From: Vulcanimicrobiia bacterium
GTDB taxonomy: Bacteria > Vulcanimicrobiota > Vulcanimicrobiia > Vulcanimicrobiales > Vulcanimicrobiaceae
Length of the DNA stretch: 43,307 nt
NCBI GenBank assembly: GCA_025934645.1
Contig: JAICWY010000014.1
Span: forward strand, 1-43,307
Direction of reading: 5' to 3'
The notes beneath the pieces were generated by a model. It worked only from the letters and a program-made list of their open reading frames with translations, made no database searches and was not told the DNA's origin. How positions within the stretch are numbered: position 1 is the stretch's first letter; each line of letters opens with the position of its first letter. A program made the position numbers and the translations under genes. Positions 1-8,263 of this stretch are shown in pieces.

Positions 1-1
1 G

Positions 2-1438
2 AAGGATTTCCTGACGGAAGATATTCCCGGCGGCGCAAGCTATTGGTACGTTTTCGGCAGCGCCACGCTGTTCGCGATGATTCTGCAGATTGCGACCGGC
101 ATTTTCCTCACGTTCTTCTACGCGCCGTCCGCTTCGACGGCTTGGGAATCGACGCGCTACATCTACATGCACCCCTTCCAGCACTTCGTGCTGAGCGTGC
201 ATTACTGGGGTGCGTCGGCGATGATCGCCCTGCTGTTCCTGCACTTGCTGCAAGTCGTCATCTGGGGCGCTTATAAATCGCCGCGCGAACTGCAATGGAT
301 CGTCGGCGTTCTGCTGCTGCTCATCACCATGGTGCTCGGTCTCACCGGCTATCTGCTGCCGTGGGATATGAACGCCTACTTCGCGTCGCAAGTCGCCATC
401 AACCTGACGCTGCAGGCACCGTTCATCGGCGCGTGGATTCAGCAGTTCACGCAAGACGGCACGACGATGGGCACGCTCACCATCAACCGCTTCTTCGGCC
501 TGCACGTGTGGCTCATGCCCGCAGTGCTGCTGGCGCTGGTCGGCGCGCATCTTGCGATCTTTCGTTGGAACGGCCCCGCCGGACCGCCGGTTGAAGATCC
601 GCGTCCGCTCAAGAAAGGGCGCTTCTGGCCGGACCAGATGTTCATGGACGCGGTCGCCTCGTTCTTAATCTTCCTGTTCGTCATCGCGCTCGCCGCATTC
701 GCTCCGCCGTTCTTGGACGCCAAAGCCGACCCGACGGTGCAATTCACGCCGTATCCGGCGTGGTATTTCCTCGATCTATTCGGCTTGCTCAACATGGTGC
801 CGGGCGACTTCGAAGTGGTCGGCGCGCTGATCATTCCGGGCGTAGCGACGCTGATTCTCATACTGCTGCCTTGGATCGATCGTGCGACGACGCGCGTCGT
901 CGGATCTCGTAAGCCCATTATGTGGCTGCTCGGCATCTCGCTCGCGATCATGTGGGGCTTGACGGTTTGGAGTCAGATGTCCATCGTTTCCAAACAGGCT
1001 GCAATGCCGGCCAGCCCGCCGGAAGCGCAAATTCTCGCACAAGAGCAAACGAACATCACCGAATCCGGATCGAATTCGGCGGCTCCGCCCAGCGGAACTG
1101 CAGCGGTGAGCCCGCAAGCCAAAGCGGGCGAGAAGGTGTACTCGCAAAACTGCTCCGCCTGCCACGGTGTGGGCGGTGCGGGTTCGGCCATGGCGCCGCC
1201 GCTTACCGGCAACGATTTCGTGACGGGCGATCCGAAAGCGGTGATCGCCACCGTGCTCAACGGTAAGACCGGCCCGATCAGCGTCGAGGGCAAGAGCTTC
1301 AACGGCACGATGCCGCCGTGGAAAGCGACGCTCTCGAACAAAGACGTCGCCGACGTCGTAACCTACATCCGCGCAGCTCTCGGTCAAAATCACGCAAGTG
1401 CGGTCAAAGAAGCCGACGTAGCGAAACTCAAAAAGTAA
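2..1438 (+). CDS. Cytochrome b (b6-like) fused to C-terminal cytochrome c, 5' truncated
   Basis: Membrane subunit of a quinol:electron acceptor oxidoreductase (bc/b6f-type complex). The reading frame is open from the window edge, so the true start lies upstream; an in-frame ATG at 77 falls inside the first membrane helix and is not the start. Two His pairs that would hold the b hemes are visible: HYWG...FLH (spacing 14) and GLHVW...GAH (spacing 15), and the 14/15 pattern is typical of cytochrome b6. The Qo-site PEWY motif reads PAWY (755-766). After about eight hydrophobic segments and a low-complexity Ala/Ser/Pro linker comes a monoheme cytochrome c domain with CSACH (1151-1165) and a later Met-containing GTMPPW ligand region. 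The fused cytochrome c probably takes electrons from the Rieske protein, whose gene would be expected just upstream. A strong terminator follows. Confidence 0.93.
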   Translation, partial: KDFLTEDIPGGASYWYVFGSATLFAMILQIATGIFLTFFYAPSASTAWESTRYIYMHPFQHFVLSVHYWGASAMIALLFLHLLQVVIWGAYKSPRELQWIVGVLLLLITMVLGLTGYLLPWDMNAYFASQVAINLTLQAPFIGAWIQQFTQDGTTMGTLTINRFFGLHVWLMPAVLLALVGAHLAIFRWNGPAGPPVEDPRPLKKGRFWPDQMFMDAVASFLIFLFVIALAAFAPPFLDAKADPTVQFTPYPAWYFLDLFGLLNMVPGDFEVVGALIIPGVATLILILLPWIDRATTRVVGSRKPIMWLLGISLAIMWGLTVWSQMSIVSKQAAMPASPPEAQILAQEQTNITESGSNSAAPPSGTAAVSPQAKAGEKVYSQNCSACHGVGGAGSAMAPPLTGNDFVTGDPKAVIATVLNGKTGPISVEGKSFNGTMPPWKATLSNKDVADVVTYIRAALGQNHASAVKEADVAKLKK

Positions 1439-1462
1439 ACCGCAACCGGTTTACGCCAACGA

Positions 1463-1499
1463 AAGAGCGCCGCTTTTACGCGGCGCTCTTCTTTTTTTT
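1463..1499 (+). terminator. Rho-independent terminator after cytochrome b-c gene
   Basis: A perfect 11-bp stem (1463-1473 with 1480-1490), loop TTTTAC, is followed by an eight-T run (1492-1499). It lies 24 nt after the cytochrome stop codon and ends just before the stop of the convergent glycosyltransferase gene. The opposite strand has only a short T run, so it should act mainly on the plus strand. Confidence 0.93.
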
Positions 1500-1504
1500 A
1501 CCAA

Positions 1505-3184
1505 CTATGTCGAGCAGCGGGTGCCTTCGTATAAGTAGAGTTGCGCTTTGCCCCACCGGGCGATTTTCCGGCGGCCGTGCCCGAACGTCGGCGTGTCTGC
1601 GGTTGCGGGCGCGATGAGCCATGTGCGCGGCGCGGTGCAGATGACTGCTTGCGGGCTCACGCCGAGACCACCGGGATTCGGATCGTGCGGGCCGACGACG
1701 ACGAAGACGTGCGGGCGCGTGTAAAACACGAGTGCGTTTCCGCCCGAAACGTGCAGAATAGCAACTGCGTCGCCCGGCTTGCGCTCCGCTTGAATGATGG
1801 GCGCGAGATGCGGAATCGGTTTGAACTGCTCGGCTTGCGGCAACGCAAGCAGCGCGAGAAACGCAACGGCGAGGATCATGGAGCCACCGATGGCATACGG
1901 CGCCGCGCTGCGTGCGCGTCCGAGCCAAAACATGAAGAACGCGATCACCGTTCCCGCGAAAATAGCCGCCCCGACGTAGACGAGATTGAACGCCAGCTGC
2001 TCGAACGCACCGGTCAGCCGGTTATCTCGGGTGAACACCACGATGGCCGCCGCGAGCGCGAGCACTACGAATGGAACGGCCGCCGTCGAAACGATCGCCG
2101 AACGGCTGCGCGCTTTCGCAACCGCGCCGTCAAGATATAACGCAGCAAGGACCGCGAGCGCCGGTAACTCTAACGCAATGTAATTCGGAAGCTTCGTCTT
2201 CGCGAAACTGAAGAACAGCAGCGTGACGACGCTCCATACGAGCGAGAGCCGCAGCCATTGCACGCGCGCAAGATCATTCGGTGTACGAAGCGTTGCGATC
2301 GCCGACGCGATGGCCGAGGGCAAAAATGCGATCCACGGGAAGAATCCGAGCACGATGACGGGCAAATAATACCAGACCGGCCCGCTTTGATTCTCGATCG
2401 TTCCGGTATAGCGCCCGACCGTGTAATGCCCGATGAGTTCCATGACGGCGTGCGGCCCCGTTCGAGCGACGAGCGCGCCGAACCACGGCGCGGCAATCGC
2501 GCAGAACACGGCAACGCAACCGGCCCAAAGCGGCCAACGCGGAAGCCTGAGTGCTCCGGCGCGCGATTCCCAAATCGCGTACGGCACAATGACGATAAGC
2601 GCGCCTACCGGCGCCACGGGACCTTTCGTCAAAAAGCCGAGCGCCGCGGCAATCGAACCATACAGAAAATAGCGCGCCCTCCCGGTCTGCAAACCGCGGA
2701 ACCACCACGCGACCGAGAGCAGCACCGACAGATCGAGCATCGCGTCCATGATCGCCAGCCGCCCGACGACAGCTTGCATCAAACACGTCGAGAGCACCAC
2801 GCCGGCGTAGATGCCGGCGCGCGAGCCCAGATCGCGCGTGAGCGCGTATGCCGTGAACGCGCCCATGACGATTGTCGCAAGAGCGGAGGGGAAGCGCAGC
2901 GCGAAGGCGCCGAGCCCGAAAATCTTCGCACAGATCGCGGCGATCCAAAAATAGAGCGGCGGCTGCACGAACCAAGCGGCGCCATTGAGATGCATCACCA
3001 CCCAATCGTGCGTGAGCAGAATCTCGCGCGCCACTTCGCCGTAAGCGGTTTCGCTGTTGTCCCACAGCGTGCCGCTGCCAAGGCCCGGAACGGTAACGAG
3101 CGCGGCAACAGCCGCACAGAGGAGCGCCGCGCGCAAGGGCCTCGACATCCTTAGCAGTTTTGGGCACGCGAATACCGAAGTCAT
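1505..3184 (-). CDS. Glycosyltransferase family 39/83 (ArnT/PMT-like) membrane protein
   Basis: A 559-aa polytopic membrane protein of the GT-C fold, which transfers a sugar from a polyprenyl-phosphate carrier to lipid or protein on the outer face of the inner membrane. The first luminal loop has the acidic motif WDNSE (residues 41-45), matching the catalytic Asp/Glu region of ArnT/PMT enzymes, followed by a QPPLYFW segment typical of the family. About 10-12 hydrophobic helices are spread through the first 430 residues, then a small soluble C-terminal domain. ATG at 3184 would overlap the divergent hemC start; the internal ATG at 3148 (MSRPLRAAL) directly precedes the first helix and is an equally good start. 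The acceptor cannot be told from sequence. Confidence 0.85.
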   Translation of the reverse strand: MTSVFACPKLLRMSRPLRAALLCAAVAALVTVPGLGSGTLWDNSETAYGEVAREILLTHDWVVMHLNGAAWFVQPPLYFWIAAICAKIFGLGAFALRFPSALATIVMGAFTAYALTRDLGSRAGIYAGVVLSTCLMQAVVGRLAIMDAMLDLSVLLSVAWWFRGLQTGRARYFLYGSIAAALGFLTKGPVAPVGALIVIVPYAIWESRAGALRLPRWPLWAGCVAVFCAIAAPWFGALVARTGPHAVMELIGHYTVGRYTGTIENQSGPVWYYLPVIVLGFFPWIAFLPSAIASAIATLRTPNDLARVQWLRLSLVWSVVTLLFFSFAKTKLPNYIALELPALAVLAALYLDGAVAKARSRSAIVSTAAVPFVVLALAAAIVVFTRDNRLTGAFEQLAFNLVYVGAAIFAGTVIAFFMFWLGRARSAAPYAIGGSMILAVAFLALLALPQAEQFKPIPHLAPIIQAERKPGDAVAILHVSGGNALVFYTRPHVFVVVGPHDPNPGGLGVSPQAVICTAPRTWLIAPATADTPTFGHGRRKIARWGKAQLYLYEGTRCST

Positions 3185-4725
3185 CCAAGGTGAAGAATGG
3201 GAGCGATCTCATCGCCGCAGCGGCGCGAACGCTCGAGCGTATGCGGACCTACGTCAAAACGGTGGCGCCGCATGCCGAACGCGCGGCGATCTTCCGCGAA
3301 CTCACGCAGCTCCCGCTGGAGCGGCTCGCGGCAATGAATCCCGTCGAGGCGGAACACGAAACCGAGCACATCATCCGCGAGTTGCGCGGCGAACAGCACG
3401 CGCGAAGCGAAGGCGGCAACACCGTCGTGTGCGCATCGCGGGCCAGCGCGCTCGCTATGACGCAGACCCGTATGGTGGCCGCAAAACTCGCGCAGGCCGG
3501 TATCGCCACGACAATTTTGAACGTTACGACCACCGGCGATCGCGTACAGGACCGTTCGCTCACGGCGATCGGCTCCGAGAGTCTGTTCGTAAAGGAATTG
3601 GAGCTCGCGCTTCGCGACGGACGCGCGCAGTACGCCGTGCACTCGTGCAAAGATTTGCCGAGCACGCTGCCCGATGATATGCGCATCGCCGCCATCTCCG
3701 AACGCGAAGATCCGCGCGACGCGTTTTGCAGCGAACGCTATCCCGATTTTGCATCGCTTCCGCCGGGTGCGCGCGTGGGCACGTCCAGCCTGCGCCGTCG
3801 CGCACAGCTCGCCTCGATGCGTCCGGATTTGGAGTATGCAGACGTGCGCGGCAACGTGGATACGCGCCTGCGGAAGCTCCGTGAAGGCCAATACGACGCC
3901 ATCGTGCTCGCGTCGGCCGGATTAAAGCGGCTCGGCGTGCGCGCGACGCATACCGTGCCGTTCGACGTTACCGAGATGGTGCCGGCGGTCGCCCAAGGCG
4001 CGCTCGCCGTCGAAACGCGCGCGAACGAGGAACCGCTCGCGCAGCGCCTACGCGCCGCGATCAATGACGAGTCTGCGGAACGCGCGATTGCGTGCGAACG
4101 CGCTGCGCTGCGCACATTGCAAGGCGGATGCCAAGCGCCGATTGGCATTCATGCCCGCGAAGAGAACGGCGCGCTCGTGGTCGACGGCGTGATCGCCGCG
4201 CTCGACGGCAGCAGCGCGATCCGCGATCGGCGCCGCGGCGAAGCCCGCACCGTAGCCCAAGCGGAAGCGCTCGGCATCGAACTCGCGCAAGCCCTGCTCG
4301 GCGCGGGCGCGCAGAAAATTTTGAATCTCAGCCCGCGTCCGCAAGCCTTGCCGCTTGCCGGAAAACTGGTCGTGCTGCCGCGTTCGAGCGATCGCGCCGC
4401 GCGCATTGCCTCGGCGCTCAGAGCCGACGGGGCCGAAGTGGTCGAGGTCCGTCAGGGCGAGAGTGAGCCGGCGGACCTGCGCGCTCGCGTGCCGGACGCG
4501 ATCGTCTTTCCGAGCAGCGGCGCCGTGATTGCAGCCGGATCGTATCTGCAGCGGGTTTACACGTACGGGCGGCGCCCGGCTGTCGCGACCATGGGGCCCG
4601 AGAGCTCGGCGGCAGCGCACGCGGCCGGCTTTACGCCCGACATCGTCGCGCCGGATCTGGAAGTGAATTCGCTTATCGGCGCCGTGCGCGCGCACTTGTT
4701 ATCGAAGGAGCAATACGGCTCGTGA
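3160..4725 (+). CDS. hemC: Porphobilinogen deaminase (HemC) fused to a half-length HemD-like domain
   Basis: HemC polymerises four porphobilinogens to hydroxymethylbilane in the cytosol. From residue 88 on the match is clear: HSCKDLP (161-167), VGTSSLRRR (206-214), RGNVDTRL (230-237) and LQGGCQAPIG, whose Cys324 would carry the dipyrromethane cofactor. Residues about 398-518 look like one of the two domains of uroporphyrinogen-III synthase: a beta-alpha-beta start (KLVVLPRSS), VFPSSGAV, and a GPESSAAAHAAG phosphate-loop-like turn. This is about 120 aa against about 250 for a full HemD. Residues 1-86 are a helical extension I do not recognise. The start is uncertain: TTG 3160, GTG 3190 or ATG 3241. 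It is the first gene of the heme operon; its stop overlaps the hemB GTG by 4 nt. Confidence 0.93.
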   Translation: MGTRIPKSSKVKNGSDLIAAAARTLERMRTYVKTVAPHAERAAIFRELTQLPLERLAAMNPVEAEHETEHIIRELRGEQHARSEGGNTVVCASRASALAMTQTRMVAAKLAQAGIATTILNVTTTGDRVQDRSLTAIGSESLFVKELELALRDGRAQYAVHSCKDLPSTLPDDMRIAAISEREDPRDAFCSERYPDFASLPPGARVGTSSLRRRAQLASMRPDLEYADVRGNVDTRLRKLREGQYDAIVLASAGLKRLGVRATHTVPFDVTEMVPAVAQGALAVETRANEEPLAQRLRAAINDESAERAIACERAALRTLQGGCQAPIGIHAREENGALVVDGVIAALDGSSAIRDRRRGEARTVAQAEALGIELAQALLGAGAQKILNLSPRPQALPLAGKLVVLPRSSDRAARIASALRADGAEVVEVRQGESEPADLRARVPDAIVFPSSGAVIAAGSYLQRVYTYGRRPAVATMGPESSAAAHAAGFTPDIVAPDLEVNSLIGAVRAHLLSKEQYGS

Positions 4726-5717
4726 TCCGCACGCGGCTTCAGCAACTCATCAGGCCCCGGCGCTTGCGCCGCACACCGACACTGCGCGCGCTCGTGCGCG
4801 AACATCGCGTTGACGTGGCGAAGCTGGTGCAGCCGCTCTTCATCGTCGAAAACGCCGGCGACGCCGGCCCGATCGGGTCGATGCCCGGCATTCACCGCTA
4901 TACGGTCGAGAGCGCCGTGCAGGAAGTCGGATTGCTCGACGCGCTCGACGTGCGAACCGTGTTGCTCTTCGGCATTCCGGAAACCAAAGACGCCGCGGCG
5001 AGCAGCAATTACGATCCCAACGGTGTCGTCCAGCGCGCGGCACGCGCGATCAAGGACGCGTTTCCGCACGTGATCGTAATCGCCGATTTGTGCAACTGCG
5101 AATACACGGACCACGGCCACTGCGGCATTTTGGATGAAAGCGGCGACGTCGACAACGATGCGACCGTCGAGCTGCTGGTGCGCACCGCGCTCACCTACGC
5201 GCGCGCCGGCGTGGATATCATCGCGCCCTCGGACATGATGGACGGCCGCGTGCGCGCAATCCGCGAAGCGCTCGACGCAGAGGACTTCGAACGCGTGGCA
5301 ATCATGGCGTACAGCGCGAAATACTCGTCCGCGTTTTACGGGCCGTTCCGCGAAGCCGCCGATTCCACGCCGCAGTTCGGCGACCGCCGCACGTACCAAA
5401 TGGATCCGCCGAACGAACGCGAGGCGCTGCGCGAGATCGCGCTCGATATCGAGGAAGGCGCCGACGTCGTCATGGTCAAGCCCGGCTTGCCATATCTGGA
5501 TATCGTGCGCGCGGCGCGCGAAAGCTTCGATACGCCGATTGCGGTGTACAACGTGAGCGGCGAGTACGCGATGCTCAAAGCAGCTGCGCAGAACGGCTGG
5601 ATCGAAGAAGAACGCGCCGTCGACGAACTGCTCGTCAGTTTCGTGCGCGCCGGCGCGGACATCATCATCACCTATTTCGCAAAAGAGTTCGCCGCGCGCC
5701 ATGCGCCCGGGGCCTGA
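4722..5717 (+). CDS. hemB: Delta-aminolevulinic acid dehydratase (porphobilinogen synthase)
   Basis: Condenses two 5-aminolevulinates into porphobilinogen. The 331-aa length is normal. Schiff-base lysines are present: K200 in MAYSAKYSS and K253 in MVKPGLPYLD. The metal site is the Zn-type cysteine cluster, DLCNCEY plus HGHCG (Cys124, Cys126, Cys134), rather than the Asp-rich Mg-type site. The GTG start shares GTGA with the hemC stop, so translation is probably coupled. It overlaps the next gene, mobA-like, by 17 nt. Confidence 0.97.
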   Translation: MIRTRLQQLIRPRRLRRTPTLRALVREHRVDVAKLVQPLFIVENAGDAGPIGSMPGIHRYTVESAVQEVGLLDALDVRTVLLFGIPETKDAAASSNYDPNGVVQRAARAIKDAFPHVIVIADLCNCEYTDHGHCGILDESGDVDNDATVELLVRTALTYARAGVDIIAPSDMMDGRVRAIREALDAEDFERVAIMAYSAKYSSAFYGPFREAADSTPQFGDRRTYQMDPPNEREALREIALDIEEGADVVMVKPGLPYLDIVRAARESFDTPIAVYNVSGEYAMLKAAAQNGWIEEERAVDELLVSFVRAGADIIITYFAKEFAARHAPGA

Positions 5718-6285
5718 GGCCGGCACCGGCGTCGTTATCTTAGCGGGCGGCGAAGCGACGCGCTTGCCCGGCAAACTGGAACTCGACGCAGGCGGGCTGC
5801 CGCTGATCCTGCGCGTGCTGCAGAACGTTCGCGCCGCCGGACCCGTTTACGTATCGGCGAACCGCTCGTTCCCGCCTGAAATCGATATGGCTCTGCACTG
5901 TCCCATCGTTATCGACCGTCTTCCCGGCCGTGGCCCGCTTTCCGGACTGCTTTCAACGCTGCCGTACGTGCGCGAGCCGTGGGTCTTCGTGGCCGCCGGG
6001 GACGCGCCGGGCATTTCTGCAGCGGTCGCCGCCGAGCTTTCGGCCGCTTGGGAGCCGGGCGATGAGGCGATCGTTCCGCAGAACGCCGCGGGGCGGCTCG
6101 AGCCCCTGTGCGCCTTATACGACCGCACGGCGTTTCTCGAGGCGGGGCAGGCGGTACTTCGCGCCTCGGGGGGTGTGGCCGCGGTTGTCGAACATCTTCA
6201 GGCGAAGCGCGTGCGTCTTTCAGACGAACGCGTCTTTGCAAGCGTCAACACACCGGCCGACCGCCGGGCGCTACTCGAAACATAA
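5701..6285 (+). CDS. mobA: Molybdenum cofactor guanylyltransferase-like NTP transferase
   Basis: A 194-aa nucleotidyltransferase with the MobA N-terminal loop LAGGEATRLPGK (14-25), an AAGDAP metal-binding Asp, and the EPLCALY segment typical of MobA. MobA proteins attach GMP to molybdopterin to give the guanine-dinucleotide cofactor of formate dehydrogenase and related enzymes. The fdhD gene at 25821 fits this. Its place between hemB and hemL, overlapping hemB by 17 nt, is unusual and suggests co-expression of heme and molybdenum cofactor genes. A related CTP transferase (MocA) or another small NTP transferase cannot be excluded. Confidence 0.82.
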   Translation: MRPGPEAGTGVVILAGGEATRLPGKLELDAGGLPLILRVLQNVRAAGPVYVSANRSFPPEIDMALHCPIVIDRLPGRGPLSGLLSTLPYVREPWVFVAAGDAPGISAAVAAELSAAWEPGDEAIVPQNAAGRLEPLCALYDRTAFLEAGQAVLRASGGVAAVVEHLQAKRVRLSDERVFASVNTPADRRALLET

Positions 6286-6299
6286 GGAACGGCACGACT

Positions 6300-7610
6300 T
6301 TGCGACTGGAACGGTCCATCTCTGCGTTTGCGCGCGCCCGCGGCATCATTGCCGGCGGCGTGAATTCACCGGTGCGGGCATTCCGCGCGGTCGGCGGCTC
6401 GCCGGTGTTCATGAAGAACGGCAACGGCGCGTACATGTGCGACATCGACGGACACGAGTACGTCGATTACGTGCTCTCGTGGGGACCGCTGATTCTGGGC
6501 CACGCGCATCCCAACGTCGTCAAAGCGATCACGCAAGCCGCGCAGCGCGGCAGCTCGTTCGGCGCGCCGACGGAGGCGGAATCCGAACTCGGCGAGCTGA
6601 TCCGATCGATGGTGCCTTCGATCGAACGCATCCGGTTCACCTCGAGCGGAACCGAAGCGACGATGAGCGCAATCCGGTTGGCGCGCGGTTTCACCGGCCG
6701 CGAGAAGATCGTAAAATTCGCGGGCTGTTATCACGGTCACGGCGATTCGTTTCTCATTGCGGCCGGGAGCGGCGCGCTCACCAACGGCGTTCCGAACTCG
6801 CCGGGAATCACCGCGGGCGTGGCGCGCGATACGATCGTGCTGCCGTACAACGATGCGGATGCGGTGCGCAAAGCCTTCGACGCAAATGCCGGTGCAATCG
6901 CCGCGGTGGTCGTCGAACCGTACGCGGGCAACATGGGTCTCGTCCCCGCAAAAGCGGGCTATTTACAGGCCTTGCGCGACCTCTGCACGCAGCACGGCGC
7001 GCTGCTGATCTTCGATGAAGTGATGACCGGTTTCCGCGTCGCGCGCGGCGGCGTGCAAGAACGGGAAGGCATCAAACCCGATCTCACCACGCTCGGAAAA
7101 GTGATCGGCGGCGGTTTACCCGTCGGCGCGTTCGGCGGCAGCGCCGAGATTATGACGCATCTCTCACCGGACGGCCCGGTGTACCAAGCGGGTACGCTCT
7201 CCGGTAATCCGCTGGCAATGGCGGCCGGTATCGCGACGCTTCGCGCGATTCAAAGCGACGCGACGATCTACGATCGGCTCGAAGTGCTCTCGAAATTGCT
7301 GTGCGACGGCATGCACGAAGTGCTCGAGAAGCACGGCATTCCGCATTACGGCACGTACGCGGGTTCGATGCTCTGCACGTTCTTCGCCGCGGGTCCGGTG
7401 ACCGATCTCGAAAGCGCGATGCAAGCCGACACGGCGCTGTACGGAAAATTTTTCCACGCGATGCTGGATCGCGGCGTCTATCTTGCGCCCTCGCAGTTCG
7501 AAACGGCGTTCGTTTCAACGGCGCACACCACGCGCGAGATCGAGCGCACGATCGCAGCCGCCGACGACGCGCTGACCCAAGTATTGGCGGCCGCCGCGCA
7601 ACGCGCATGA
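6300..7610 (+). CDS. hemL: Glutamate-1-semialdehyde 2,1-aminomutase
   Basis: A PLP enzyme converting glutamate-1-semialdehyde to 5-aminolevulinate, the second step of the C5 route. I place the start at TTG 6300 (protein begins MRLERSISAF, 436 aa), because AAGGAA (6284-6289) sits 10 nt upstream and the family N-terminus aligns there. The open frame reaches back to 6108, but that part overlaps mobA. Motifs: GGVNSPVRAF near the N-terminus, SSGTEATMSAIRLAR, FDEVMTGFR, and TLGKVIGGG with PLP lysine 267. The stop overlaps the rex ATG (ATGA). Confidence 0.97.
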   Translation: MRLERSISAFARARGIIAGGVNSPVRAFRAVGGSPVFMKNGNGAYMCDIDGHEYVDYVLSWGPLILGHAHPNVVKAITQAAQRGSSFGAPTEAESELGELIRSMVPSIERIRFTSSGTEATMSAIRLARGFTGREKIVKFAGCYHGHGDSFLIAAGSGALTNGVPNSPGITAGVARDTIVLPYNDADAVRKAFDANAGAIAAVVVEPYAGNMGLVPAKAGYLQALRDLCTQHGALLIFDEVMTGFRVARGGVQEREGIKPDLTTLGKVIGGGLPVGAFGGSAEIMTHLSPDGPVYQAGTLSGNPLAMAAGIATLRAIQSDATIYDRLEVLSKLLCDGMHEVLEKHGIPHYGTYAGSMLCTFFAAGPVTDLESAMQADTALYGKFFHAMLDRGVYLAPSQFETAFVSTAHTTREIERTIAAADDALTQVLAAAAQRA

Positions 7611-8251
7611 TCGACGTTTCAATCCCGCGCCTGTTCGCCTATCACCGCGCGCTCGCCGGCGCGCTGGCGGCGGGCAAAACCGTCATCACCTCCGTGGGCT
7701 TGGCCGCGTTGCTGGGCCACGAAATCACGCCGACGCAGATCCGCAAAGATCTGTCTGCCCTGGGGCCGCTGGGCCGGCGCGGCCAAGGCTATGCGATAAA
7801 ACCGTTAGTAGAGCAGCTCTCGCTGGTTTTAGGATTGGAACGCGACTGGCGGATTGCGCTCGTCGGATTCGGCTATCTGGGCCACGCTTTTGCGACATTC
7901 GTTGCCGCGCGCGAAGAGCGGTTCAAGGTAGCGGCAATCTTCGACCGCTCGCCGGCCGTTATAGGACAAGTCTGGCAAGAAACGACCGTGCGCGACGTAA
8001 ATGACCTGGAAAGCGTTCTGAGCGCCGCCGATTGCAACATCGGCGTGCTTGCCGTACCCGCGCGCGAAGCGCAGGGTATCGCCGAGCGCCTGGCCGCAAC
8101 CGGCATCCGGGCGCTGCTCAACTTCGCGCCCACCTCGCTGCGTCTGCGCGAACCGGTGCTCGTCCGCAACATCGACCTTGCGGGCGAACTCTCCATCCTC
8201 ACGCACCGCCTGGCGTTCGACGATGAGTCGGAACGCTCGCAGGCGGGGTAA
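7607..8251 (+). CDS. rex: Redox-sensing transcriptional repressor Rex
   Basis: A 214-aa dimeric repressor that reads the NADH/NAD+ ratio. An N-terminal winged helix (about 1-75) contains QIRKDLSALG and GRRGQGY, the usual DNA-contact segment. A Rossmann domain follows with GFGYLG (87-92; most Rex proteins have GAGNLG). The C-terminal part (NFAPTSL, VRNIDLAGEL) matches the domain-swapped helix region. It is translated from an ATGA overlap with hemL and lies 12 nt before hemA. In Streptomyces, rex heads a rex-hemACD operon and represses it at high NADH; the same logic is likely here. I found no clear TTGTG-N8-CACAA operator in the window. Confidence 0.95.
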   Translation: MIDVSIPRLFAYHRALAGALAAGKTVITSVGLAALLGHEITPTQIRKDLSALGPLGRRGQGYAIKPLVEQLSLVLGLERDWRIALVGFGYLGHAFATFVAAREERFKVAAIFDRSPAVIGQVWQETTVRDVNDLESVLSAADCNIGVLAVPAREAQGIAERLAATGIRALLNFAPTSLRLREPVLVRNIDLAGELSILTHRLAFDDESERSQAG

Positions 8252-8263
8252 AGAGGTCGTAGT

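Noticed and set aside
2258-3154. 298-codon plus-strand open frame
   Set aside because: Arg-rich shadow of the glycosyltransferase gene; no domains.
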